64,000 nt of DNA from Protea cynaroides (Eukaryota; Streptophyta; Magnoliopsida; Proteales; Proteaceae): contig CM053267.1 in NCBI GenBank assembly GCA_028583415.1, forward strand, positions 46,913,390 to 46,977,389, given 5' to 3'. The position numbers were made by a program, and so were the translations under genes. This document shows positions 49,401 through 62,500 of this stretch, one piece after another; within the stretch, counting starts at the first letter, position 1, and each line of letters opens with the position of its first letter. Under the pieces are notes generated by a model, which ran no database searches, was not told where the DNA came from, and saw only the letters and a list, made by a program, of their open reading frames with translations.

Positions 49401-52400
49401 CCGGCTCTGGCTCCAGCTCAGCCTCCTCTTCATTACCACTCTGATTTGACATATTACAATTACAGGCAATAACTAAACAAAATCCAATTTAACAAAAAGA
49501 AAAGCAATAGGTTCTTGTTTTAGCTATGAATATTAAGGAAGAAACAAGTGAAGCTTCAATAGAATAAGCAATCAAATTATCCCCAAAAAAAAAATTGAAT
49601 AGGCAATTAAGGAATCAAATGAATATAATAAACCATCCATTTTAAGAAATTGCAGCAGTAACACAGTACAGATCAGAATTTACTGAAGCACCTCTGGCAA
49701 TGATTGCATGCTTCACATTTGAACACATTTAATTTGGCTTGTCAACAGATTCAGATGGTAGGGTGTAGGCGGGCGAAAAATTTTGAGAAAGATAATGTGG
49801 CTCCCGTGGAAATAATTGCGGTGAAGAGCCAATTATACAAGTAAGGTAGATGAAGATAGGATCGCTACAGGAATCTTGTTGCATCAATCACTCTATGTAA
49901 GACCAATTATGCTGTAAACTGACAACTACCTATATTTTGCCCACCGTTTCAACCTAGGGTATATTTGGTCCTTACCATATCTCATTTGCACCATATAACT
50001 CCTCACTGGCAATCTGGCAGATTATGTGGACTTCATCCACATGTCCAAACAATCCCGAATGATTCCCCCCCACTCCCTAACCCCCCCCCAAAAAATAATA
50101 ATAATAATAATAATGATTTTTATTGTAATCCCTCCTCGTTTTTCCATTCATACATCTCAACATCCTCATTTCAGCCATACTCAGATTATGTATGTAATAT
50201 ATATTCATTCACAGTTTATTCAGCTCCCTCATTCACTGTTTATTCAGCTCCTTATAATATTCATGCCATAGCCATCTTGTGAAGCTTCCAGTTTAATTTT
50301 AACTGTGTGCTGTGGCCACAAAACACAGCAAAAGCACCTCTTAACAGATGTAAAAGTTTAAATTAAAGGGAAATTTTATAACACAGCTATAAAACCAGCA
50401 ATATTTTACAAAACCCAAATTTGCAAATAAAGAAACAAATACTCAATCTGATTGTAGCTGAAATGGGGTTCCTGAGATGGATGATTTGAAATACTTGGAA
50501 GCACACAATCCAATCCTTCTCAACTGAACCAGAATAGTATGCTCCATACCATTTCGATGATGGTCAATGGTTGAATTTATAGAGCAGCCTAGGCATCCAC
50601 ATTTCTTCACCGTGCCTTAAAAGTACCCCTTTTCTCTTATGCAAAGTGGAATTTTTCCAACAACGAGAAAACAGAAGAAACAATACTAATAAAAGGCGAC
50701 TTAAAAACGATAAATGGTTGGAGCTACTTGGAAGAGGTGGCTGTAGGAGTGTCCTATTTCATTATCAAGGGTTGTGCCTTTACTATAGGAGGGAATTCAC
50801 ATAAAGGGGTACCAGCTAAGCAGCTAGGCTAAAGCCAAACCACTTACTAGTCAGTTTGAGCACCAGCCCATACTCCATGTTAGCGATGGAGGAGCATCTC
50901 CATCAGCTGTTTTCCAAACCTCGATTGTCCAATATCAGTTGAGGTCAATTTACACGTGTTTGAACATTTTATTACAGTGGCATTGGAGCATTAGACCCAG
51001 TATAAGTGATCCCGGGTTAAAATTGCATTTTTTTTCTTAATTTAGAGAGGTTTTGCCGTGTGGTTTGGAAGTAGAATCTTCTTAGGTATGCACTGGATAA
51101 TAACATGAGTTCTAATGTTCTTAAGATGATTATTTAGTCCATATGGTTAGATAAAGTAAAATCTTATCCTCTGGTTTCCAAGCAATGTTCTAAGACGCCA
51201 TCTCCAGTCCAGCTGAACGAGTTGACCTTCCACCCATCATCCAAATTAAATTCTTCAAACCCCATTTTTTACCCAAACTCGTTGATATGGCCAATGAACT
51301 GTTTGATCTGGATGGTTGAACCATCAAAGTGGTCCCTTGGACTGTAGGAACCAGGATCATTAATAAATATTATATGAGAATCATATCAAAATATTTACCA
51401 AAATTTTACATAATGCCACTAGCAAGACTTGAACATCAGACACATTAGAATTTCAAAGCACCACTAGGTCCACTAACCACAAGACCACTGTCTCAGTTGT
51501 ATCATATATAAAGTTCAGATTTATCAATATTTCTTTAACAAAAGTAAAGCATTAAAATTCATATTTTCTTGGCCCCGTTGACCCAGTGCCCTTTACCGAT
51601 CAATGGACTGGTTGTGCTTCAGGACACTATTTCCTAGAGAAAACATGGCAGAATTAGGCTATAGTAATAACAATCATTGCTTACTGACCATCATCAAGAA
51701 GCAAAATAGGATACCATCAGCAAAACAAACTATGGAATGCATCACCCCTAGTTTTGCCAACTCATAAATACAATTGATTATGCATACAATATGAATTAAT
51801 AACAAATTTTTATCTCTTTGTTATTTAGAATTTATTCTCATCCATTAAAAAAAGGGAAAATTTTACTTACTACCCAATACTTTGAGAAACATCACCAACC
51901 ACCCAAGATTTCTGAAAACATCACCTACCACCCAAAATTCCCAAACGTTAACCCATTAACTGATAGAAGAGAGTTGAAATTTCGTCTAGACATTCATACC
52001 CTTCTCATTTTATACCCTTCTCAGTTTACCAATGGCGGTACTTCAAGAATCATGTCATTCAGGTAAGTTTGCCACGGAATATTAAAGAACTGAGCGTCAC
52101 CGCAAGTTACCCACCGAAAAACCAGTAGAAGAAAGATTCTCGTTTGCCAAAACCTCGTCGCCATGGATAGATTCTTGTTACAGGTACAAATCTAAACCGA
52201 ATGGATAGGGTACAGCTCTATCCAAACACTTACATTTGAATTCCAAAATTTGAATTTGAATTCAATACGTGGTAGATGAGATATTTCCAACCATCCCTAT
52301 ATTCTTGGTTTGCAGCTCCTCTTTATCCTCTTGAATATTAAGTGTAGGAGATTTGATCGGATATGGTTTCACGACTCATTATTTTCAGGTATTGTGGACT

Positions 52401-53523
52401 CTTGTTAATAAACGCCACTATCAACAAAACGTTGTCCCCCTAGCGAATTGGACGCATATGACCCCGGGTGCTTTCTCCGATTGCGAACCCGGAGCCTCCT
52501 CAACCTGAACATCTCTTATTTTTTACCAACTTTAATCCAAACTCAATAAGAATAACAAGCAAAAAAATTAACAGAAAAAGAATTCTGATTGGGTTCGCGC
52601 AGATGTAACAAGGATGGTGCCACAGGTAGTGTCTTCTTCTGTTGAGACTTGAGAGACAAGTGGCGGATCAGGTAGTTTCTGCTGAGGGGTGTTGGTGGGT
52701 GGTGAGAGACAAGTGGCGGATCAGCCAGAGTTTGGGGTTACTGATCAGGGTAGGTGGAAACAGAGGTGGCCAGCTAAGGCTAAGGATAGGAATTCCCATC
52801 CATCTTCTCCCTCCTTTTATCCTGTCTCACCTGAAACCGCGAGGCTTCTGTCTTTTATTTAGGCTGGGAAGAAGAACAAAATTTAAGATCCCGGCTCCGG
52901 TAACACAAACGGAATTTCTGAGAAACAGAGGATTTAAAAAGGAAAATGACAACTTCGTCTTCTTCCTCATATTTTTTCACCGACGGCAACTTCGTCTTCT
53001 TCCTCATATTTTTCCGTCATGGGGGCAGCAGCCACGAACTCGTCATTCCTGTGTGGGTTAGGGTTGACGACCTCATCGCCATCATCTGGGCAGCAAGATG
53101 GGTTGCAGTGGGGTAGTGGACACTTCGAATCAGAGCCTGGAAGCTCGGGGACGACAACAGGTGGTGGTGGTCTTCGACTGGTGCTTCCATCCGAAGGGAA
53201 TCCAGGCTTGACGGAGTTAATAATGGGGCCATCATCGCTGTTTGGACCAAAACCCACAACGCTGGATCTTCGGGGAAGAGATAGGGATTTCTTTTTTTTG
53301 GGATTTATCCGATAGCTTCGCACTGCAAATGTTTTTTTTTTTTTTTCATATTAAACTCCAATTTGCAAAATCAATCCAGAAGAATAGATTAGGTTCAATG
53401 ATTTGGGATCTTGATTTCGGGAAACGATTGTGATGGGATTTTGCCCTATTCCAACTGAGAAAGAAAGAGGTAGCGCCATTGGTAAACTGCAAAGAGAGAG
53501 AGAGGTACCGCCCAATTCCGACT

Positions 53524-53560
<37 letters not shown>

Positions 53561-56500
53561 GAAGATGATTTGGGGTAGGGTTAAAAATTACTAAAAGGCA
53601 AACTCAACTTTTCCCCTTACAATAAGGGTATTACTATCATTCCAAAATTGGTTTTGAGCTGATATCAGCATCTAACAGCTTCGTCTTAATGACTTGGGTT
53701 TTTTGATAAACGTTTGGGAATTTTGGGTGGTAGGTGATGTTTCTTGAAGTATTTGAGTAGAACGTGAAATTTTCCCTTAAAAAAATTATTCTTCAGGTCT
53801 ACACTATATTGCTGTCTTAAAAGACAAAGACTCACAAACTAGTAAAACTTTGAACTTACAAAGTAGCCGCATATTTATGAAAACATCAAAAGCTAAGAAA
53901 TGGTGGAAGTAGGTTCAGAGAGAAAATGTACCTCACTCAAGGTTTCACTAGGATGTGAAGCAAAAGCATCTCTGTAAGAAACGGCTTTTCTTAAGCGCTT
54001 TCCTCTACCAAGAGCTGCTTCCTCCTCAATTTGATATTTTTCCCACCTTAAAAAACCAATAAAAAATATTTTAAAAAAAAATTATGAATGCTGTTAACTT
54101 GGTTTAATAAGAGTCTTTATGGTATATTTATCTTGTTCATAAACTCTCTTTTATTGTGCATTCATATATTCACTTTCTATTTTTCATCTACTTACTTTCA
54201 TGTTGCCTTCAGGTACCTATATAAATTTATAGACACCAAAGGCATGTCATGACTCATGTATTCATAGTAACCAGAATACAATTAAAAATCATTATAAATC
54301 GCTTACTTGTGACAAACATCTAGAGTGATTAATCATGCATTTGGATGTAGAAAAGGATTGCAATCAACATAATGAGTGATAGTAATGGTACCGGTTTAAG
54401 ACTAAATATTGGATTTGAGGTAAAAACTTGAAAACTATGCTTGAGGGAATAGGGTTAGTGTCCATATCTAAACACAAAAGGTGGCTGTTGCATACAATTG
54501 TACAAATAATGAAAAAAAATAACGAATAAGATGATGGAACAAAAATGAACTAAAATATCAAACCCAAGGCTGATAAGCAATAATACTTGGAATTTTTCGA
54601 GTAATCACGCTTTTAAATTGAAAATATCCTCCAAATCAATAGCAAATATGTTAATTCATAACAACAACATCCCATTCAAAAGCTATAGAAGCATTCTCAG
54701 CCCATCATTTCTTCTTTCATCCCTGTTATGCTGTTTTTTAGAATCTGATTTCTCATACTATCCTCATGTAGCCAAAGGAACTGATTCTATAAGTCACTTC
54801 CATGTCATCTACAATGAGATCAAGCATTCACTAAGGTAATAACCAAAGAAAAAGCTAGAAAAATACATTTATAAACAAATTAGGAATTTTAGTGGTGGAA
54901 ACTGCAAGTATTATAAATTTATAATGTACCCAAGTCCGGATCCCATATAGTAACTAACAAGGTCATGGACCACTTCACACAAAGACAATGCACAACCCAG
55001 GGATTGCAACTCAGGTGGTTGAAAGTAAATACACTATCTGCCTAAACATGCAACACTCATCCCAACCCAATAGTTTGAACCTGAAGCAGGACTGTAATTA
55101 ATAAGAAATTAAATCCAATGAGCATACCAAGGCATATAAATGATAGCAGAAATTTTGGACTGATATGAATTGATATCCATTTATAAACGGATATCGAAGT
55201 TAGTTAACTTTCACCTCCAAACAATGACCAGATTCAAATTCAGACATTCACATGCCAGCTCTGACAAAATTTTCAAAAATTAAACGCAGCTAAATAATTA
55301 TTCATACAGTTGTTATTTTTTTATCGTAATTTTGTACTTATTATCATAAATTAAATTGGTTGAAAGAAAGGTTCTTTGACCTGTACAAGACCCAAAAAGA
55401 AGACGTACAAAGATACCAATGAGTCAGGTAAATAAGAGCTTTCCCAGTTTCTCCTAATGTCAGGAATGATCATACTAATAACAATTTTAAGGACTTAATC
55501 AGATAAAATCAGGTTTGACTCTGAATATCTAAATCTAAACAGAATTGAATCAGAGACTTAAATGAAATATCTGTGGGATATGGAATCAAATCCAGCAACT
55601 CCGAGACCATATATCCATTACAAAGCCAATCTTTTTATATCCTCATGTACGTTGAAAAAAAAAAGTGCAACACTGTTGTGCAACGCAAACCACACACAAA
55701 ATCAAAGCAGAAAAAATCAAATCAACAGTAATATCTATAGGCACTAATAGGTTGTTACCTTTATTATAAAAAAAAAAGGCATAGTGAGGGCCAGAGGCCC
55801 AGACCATGTTCAGGGTACAGATACTGATTTGTAATAGCAATATCTATTGGTTCGTGTGGGTTCCTATTTCCAATGTTTCTGGGGGCAGACTGGCCTCCTA
55901 TTGTTGTGGGTTGCTGTTGTATTTTCTCTCTTATTGCATCAATAAAATTTGTCATCCATCCCCTCACCCCTAAAAAAAAGGTTCTTGCCAGAAGTTCTCA
56001 GTCACACAAATGTAACAATATCTCCAAGCTACGGGCCAGTAAAGTCTAGAAAGAGCTTTTTGGTTCCTTATAATTGACTTTGGAAATACTTCCAAGCATC
56101 AGTTTTCAAGGTGTATAGATGTGAAGGATCAACACATGGAGCAACTAATGTTTATGTCAGATTTATGTAGGGAAAATTTCTTCTGAGAAGAATATTCCAA
56201 TTTAATGAGAATAATTAGCAATTTTATTCATCTTATTCTTATTTTCTTCCAGAAGTACCCTTCACACTTTCCTTGTGAATTCCTTTTGTGTACTTTAGTT
56301 GAGGGTGTATTACTTCTCAATAACGTTTTCATTTGAAAAATGCAGCCTATTTTAACATCAGAAAATACAATCACAAAGATAAAAGTCCTCAGGCTCAGAC
56401 ATAGGGGAAGGGTACTTCTCTACTTGCATTCATGAGTGTTTCTCTAACATCTTACTCATTATATCTGGAATTCCAAGTAGACTTTACCACAAAACATATG

Positions 56501-59500
56501 GAACAACACTTACAACTATGATATTTTAATATAACAAAAACAATCAGAAGAATAACCACTGACCTCAAACGCAAAATGCGGTCCCATTCATTTTCTTCAG
56601 TAACACCAACGGCATTTTCTTCTTTCTGCTCAGAAGCTTGTGCACAGACATCACCACTCACAGCAAGAGGGAATTCAGTTCCAATTTGTTCTTCACTTGC
56701 CTCATCATTCCATTCCACTGACTGAACTCATAGAAGATAGGAAGGCGTTTAAGTTTTGAAATACTAGAGAATAATTAGATTGGCTTCTAACTTCTTTTGG
56801 TTATCCAATTGAAAGATACAACAGACATGACCTCCACAAAAACATTGCATCCAAACAAAGTACAATAGCAGGTAGATTTAGATTTTTCTTTGCTGCACGT
56901 ATCTAATAAGAATAAACTCAGGAATTCACAGCAGACCGGTTTAGAGTACAACAGAACAATATCGAAATAAAATATAGCATTTGTATTAAAAAAAGATAAT
57001 TCACATGACAGGATACTAGAAACCATGAAAGATATTATAAAGTTACAACACCATTTTAATTGTACGTCAACATTTTTTTTTTAAGCGGTGGGGGGAGGGA
57101 CTCAACATTGTGAAGGGGTTTATTCCATGTTTTTGTGTGGGCATTACTAGAAAGACCATAATACTCGACAAGAGATGCATGACTTCCTATACTTGAATTT
57201 GTACGCCAGTTGGAATACAACCAAAAAAAAATATCCATATTCTAAGCTTACCATATTCATCTGAGGCCTAAGATTTCATGTCAAACTTAACTAATATCCC
57301 CCCTTAAGCTGTCATTCGAAAAGACTCCTTTAGGTGTCATTCAAATAAGCCATTCAATTAAGTAGCTAGCAAGCACAAGAATCATGATATCAACATAATT
57401 AGATACAGTCATGACCACCATATAGACAACGTGCAAGGTATTTTTCACTTACAGAGTCCATCATCAAATTGGATCAGTATGTTAAGGTTCTGTGTTTTTA
57501 AGACATCTCACAGCTCAAAAGTATATTTTTTGAGTTAGTTTTACCTTTTTTTAATTATTGTTTTCTTTTTTCCCCCTTGAGGCAAATAGAGAATTTGTAT
57601 TAGAAAGAATAACAAGATGTATAGGTAGAGTATGATCAGAGTATACTCTAACACAAGACTGGCCATATGAGTATATGACTATGCCAATCAACTGGGAATA
57701 GCTACCAATCATTGAGAGCCCCGAGGAAATCTTCTGTTTCTTTGTCCCTCTCATTCCATCCTTATAATAATCACAATCATATGGGGCCAATCCCAAAGTT
57801 TATCCTTGAAGATCTGATTTTTGCTTTCCTTCCAAATACCTTTCTAGTGTCACCATAGTGTAGCTCCACAAAATATTTGCATTAGAGGTGAGACTGAAAA
57901 TGCCAGTTGGTAAAGATTATTTTTAAATCTGGGGGAGGGAGCCAATCATATCAAACATACCAACAAAGATCTCTTGCTTTCTCTTTCCAAAATCTTAAAT
58001 TTTGTGTTCCACCTCTTAGGTTCTCCTTAAGCTTCCTTAGTTCATGAAAAATCTATAGCCCCTCTCACCAAGGCATTATTTAACCATAACTGAATCATGT
58101 CTTAGTGTCCCTTAACTTCCAGCCGATTCATCTCAAATCTAATTGACAGGAACTAGAAATTTTACTAAGCTCCTCCTTTCGTCTCAGAAACCCTTTGAAC
58201 ATAATTGCCTTTTCAATATCTGATAGCAGTGACCTCCTCCCATAATTCTAACTTTCTCATATCACTATGAGGACTGTAAACTGCCCCAAAAAATACAGCA
58301 ACACCCTGTTAGCGTAATTAATTAAATACTCATAACTGCTTGGACTTTGCTTTGACTAAGTCAAAGTGGGTTGTTGATAATTGTTAACGGAATTAATTGG
58401 ATAAGCTTTGACTAAGTCAAAGCAGGTTATCAATAGTCAAAACCGTGTGGGTCCTTGAATAGTGGATTGGTATTTAGTTTCTTTTCTTATTTTACTTTCT
58501 TTTTCCTTGCACATGTGTACTAGGAGTCTTTACTCGTGTCAACGTGTGACTAAGACTGCTGAACTGTAGCAGTCCTATTCCTATCTCTTTAAGTTTCCTA
58601 CAATTATAAATAAGAGTAACTAAGACTATCGTTTCTGCTGCTCTCCCCTTTTCTTCTCCTTATTTTTCCTCTCGGTTTTACTGTTTACTAGTTCTAATCA
58701 TTGTAACATGGTATCAGAGCAGGTTTGAGAGTCGTTTAAGGTTCTCCTAATATCCTACTGATGTGCTACTGCTTCTGAGGTACTGCTGATTGAGAAATTC
58801 TTCCCTACTGCTGATATACTGCTGCTTTTGATGTGTTGATGTGCAGGTTGTTAACATAATTAAGTAGATAAGCTTTGACTTAGTCAAAGCAGGTTATCAA
58901 TAGTCAAAACTGTGTGGGCCATTGACTAGTTGATTTAGTATTTAGTTTCCTTTTCTTATTTTACTTTCTTTTTCCTTGCACATGTGTAACTAGGAGTCTT
59001 TACTCATGTCAAATTCTAACTAGGACTGATGACCTGTAGCAGTTACATTCCTATCTATTTTAGTTATATTCTTTTCTCTTTTAAGTTTTCTACAACTATA
59101 AATAAGAGTAACTGCGTGAGTGTCGTTTCTGCTGCTCTCCCCTTTTCTTCTCCTTGTTTTTCCTCTCAGTTTTTCTGTTTATTAATTCTAATCTTTGTAA
59201 CACCCCCAATATTTTCTTCAGCACGCGGGCCCATGATCCATCAAAATCAAACCCCAGATAAAGCCAACCATCTCAAGATCCAGATCTACTAATTTTGTTT
59301 CTTCAAACAAAACAATCTCAACCCTAAAATCTGTTATAAGATTGTAGGCATGGTCATAATGCCAGGTATTACCTTTCAATTATTCTCACCACCCAAATGG
59401 TCGCCTTTGGGTTATGTGGATGATAAAAGGATTGCCATGACAATCAGGAATTCGTCGGATCAGTTCATTCATCTTTGGATGCATGATTTAGTGGCTCAAA

Positions 59501-62500
59501 CGAAATCGTTTATCATGGCTGTGTATGCCTCCAATTCTGCCTCTGAAAGACAGTTGTCGGCTGATCCTCAGATCTCTCTCTCGACTATATGGGATAATTC
59601 ATGGAGCATATTGGGAGATTTCAATGTTGTTCGATTTGGCAATGAAATGGTGGGTGGCTAAATTGATGAGAGCTCCATCACTAATTTCAAATCCAGCATT
59701 GATGAGATTGGGGTTGATGATCTTAATTGGTCTGGTATGAAGCTTACCTGAAATAACAGGAGAGCTGGGGATCAGAGAATTGCCCGCAAATTAGATGCAG
59801 AAAGATTGATCAGAGTTGAAGGCTTCCAGATCTTTTAGCCGGTGATTACTAGAGACCTAGGTAGTTGCACCCTATTTTTCCTCTACTATTTATAGTTTCT
59901 ATATCAGTCCCGTACCAGAACGTGAACGAGCTCTTTAGCGCCCTATGGTGCTGCTACTGTGATGCTCGGTGGTTGGCTATGATGCTTGAAGCACCCTACC
60001 TACTTGTTGCACGTGCTGTAACCTACTACATGCTCGTGTTGGAAGCCTACTACAGTTTTACGTGATGCAATCTCTACTACCTGCAGCCTACCTACTTGTT
60101 ACATGTGATGCAACCTATTACATGCTCGTGTTGAGAGCCTACTACAGTTGCACATGATGCAACCTCTACTATCTGCAGTCTTCTACTTGTTACCCATGAT
60201 GCAGCCTACTATTTTTTGTTCGTGTTAGAGCCACCACTATATTGTGTTGCTACTACTACTACTACAACTATTGCTGTTGCTACTATCTTTACTTGGTTCA
60301 CAGTGACCTATATTGTGCTACTACTAGTTTTCCTATACTTGTCCACTCAATTTCAGCCACCGGCCCACCAGACCAGACCCTAGTCCTAGCCACCATCCTA
60401 AACCTAGCAGTTGAAATGCACTAACACTAACCCCAAAAGGACAAATCTGATTGTAGTGGTGCTCTTTGCCTACTGTTCCAATATCTCCACATACATAAAC
60501 CCAGTGCACCGAACTGCAATATGCACACTTTTCTCTTCTTTTATTTTTCTGCATGTGTGTATAATTGCTTTGAAGGCCGTTTAAACCTAAACCACAAGCT
60601 TATATTTCTTGAGATCCTACTTTAACTAGGATTCTTTTTACCCCTCGGAGAATCTGTTTTCAGTCACAAACACCAGGCTAATTGGTTCAGGCTATTATTT
60701 CAACTCTACATTTAAATGGAGGAGTGGGGATAAATATTATCATTGAACACAGCTATAGAATTCCCATCAAAAAGCCTCATCATCCATCTTAAGAAACCAT
60801 CCAGTAGATAAGAACACTGCTTACTGTAGTTATAAGACATCAACCATTGAGTTTCACCCCCACCTGATTCCTTTCTCAGTGGGAATCAAACCTGCAACTT
60901 ACCCCTTCTCTCTCCTACTGCCAAACTTAGTTTCAGGCCTTTGATGCTTTCTTATTCTTTGCTGTTTGGGATCAATATTAGGAGGAATCAATAGACCAAA
61001 GGCTTGCGACTCTTCGCTTGAAATTTCAGTTCGATTGGGCTTGAGTTGATTGAGTTCTCTTGCTCCAACTGAAACTGGTTTCCGCCTCCCTGTTTTGCCT
61101 AAAGGAAGGAGACAAACTCCTTTTCCAGATTCGTGATTGGATTTTATTTCCCACTTTCCCATAAACACCCCTCCTCTTATAACTTATTCTTAAGTCATCC
61201 TTCTTTTGTCCTAGTACCCACACTATCCCCATTCCTTTAAATATAATTCTTAATCTATCCTAAAGCTCTGTTTGGATTCTAAGTTATTGCAAACTTCTGC
61301 TTATTTACCAAATCTGCCACTACATTATTATTTGAGTTGATTATTATCTGGGTGGGCCCATTAGCGGACCAAGTAGGGTTTTCTCAACCCGGATCCCGCA
61401 TCAGGAACCTATCCTTCCAAAGGTTTTAACTTCAACATCCAACTAAACATTTCATAACTAGATGCCCCCATCCCAATTCCTTTCAGATAAGGCATAATTG
61501 AGTTTAGACCAATTGAATTGTTATGGTCACATCGTGCAGACCAGAACCATGCTGTCAAATACATCCAGATACACACCCCCTTCTCCGTTTAATAAGTGTG
61601 GAAGAACCAAAACTTCCAGAAATTCCATTTATTCCAGAAATTTATAGATTCAACATGAAACACAAAACAGAGTTCAAAAGTATCCTCCATTACAGTAGAA
61701 GCTGTTAAACCCCAATGGAAATATAAAGATGCACATCAACCACTTCACAGAACAATGCAGGAAACGTTGATAAAGCATCCCAATGGAAACGTAATTGTGT
61801 ATATTAGAGTAACAAAAAAAAAGATTGTACTTCACCTTTACAGAGCCAAGCATATCATTCTCCAAATCTCCTTCAGCGCTTTCAGAGTACCCAGACTGAA
61901 GGTTTGAGCGATCAAGCAACTTCAGAATTGCATTTTCATCCCAAAAGATTTTTGTGTTGCCGTCCGTGCATCTATCTTTGTACACATCCCCAAGGCCACC
62001 AGACCTCCTTTTATGCTTATGCTCTATGTCTGTGGTTGCTTCATCTTTGTTGCTAGAATTTTCACCAGTATCTTTTCCTGCCACACCCGCAAAATCATTA
62101 AAAAGTTCTTCCGTTCCCCAACGGAGAATGTCCTCCACCTCTTTTTGGGATCCAGACTTGTTCACAAAAAGCTGATCAAGCATCAGCTTCTTCTTTGCAA
62201 GCTGCAAGATGCGCTCCTCAACACTAGCACGTACAACAAGCCTGTATACCAGAAGTCTCTTTGACTGTCCAATCCGATGAGCACGATTCATCGCTTGAAT
62301 ATCAGCATGCGGGTTGAAATCAGAATCGTAGATAATGACAGTGTCTGCAGTGGCCAGATTGATCCCAAGGCCACAAGACCGTGTAGATAACAGGAACACA
62401 AATCGACTACTATCTTTGTTGAAACGTAAAATTGCAGCTTGACGGTCTGCCACTGAGACTGAACCATCCACTCTTTCAAATGTTTTAGGACCGTATTCTA

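Larger units (their letters stand above)
51854..53776. mobile_element. Pack-MULE-like element, 1923 bp, with IDD gene fragment
   Basis: Ends: left GGGAAAATTTTACTTACTAC, right the inverted counterpart (..gtgaaattttccc). Inverted similarity continues for about 110 bases through 'gaaacatcacctaccaccca' and 'aaattcccaaacgtt'. TTAAAAAAA flanks both sides exactly (51845-51853 and 53777-53785), a perfect 9-bp target duplication. The interior 52600-53330 is GC-rich and protein-like. There is no transposase. It belongs to the same family as 3829-4368. It lies in an intron of the CHR4-like gene. Confidence 0.88.
49441..53931 (-). other. 4.5-kb intron of the CHR4-like gene
   Basis: It separates the exon ending ..SETLSE from the exon starting SGNEEEAELEPE. 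It holds an (AAT)n run (50093-50115), the phrase 'cagtttattcagctccct..attcactgtttattcagctcc' duplicated at 50211-50252, and the Pack-MULE 51854-53776. No other gene is visible. Confidence 0.8.
56722..61835 (-). other. 5.1-kb intron of the CHR4-like gene
   Basis: Separates the ATPase exon (ending LGSVK) from the exon starting SVEWNDE. It contains a TRIM, a LINE endonuclease fragment and a 92-bp tandem repeat. The rest (57000-58300 and 60240-61800) shows no supported gene. Confidence 0.8.

Noticed and set aside
58709..58720. tggtatcagagc as part of a tRNA gene
   Set aside because: It is the complement of an initiator-Met tRNA 3' end in the primer-binding position after an LTR; no tRNA cloverleaf surrounds it.
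61674..61835. C-terminal tail VKYNLFFCYSN of the remodeler
   Set aside because: Read-through past a donor (AAG/GTGAAG); the next exon continues with SVEWNDE as in CHR4/PKR1.
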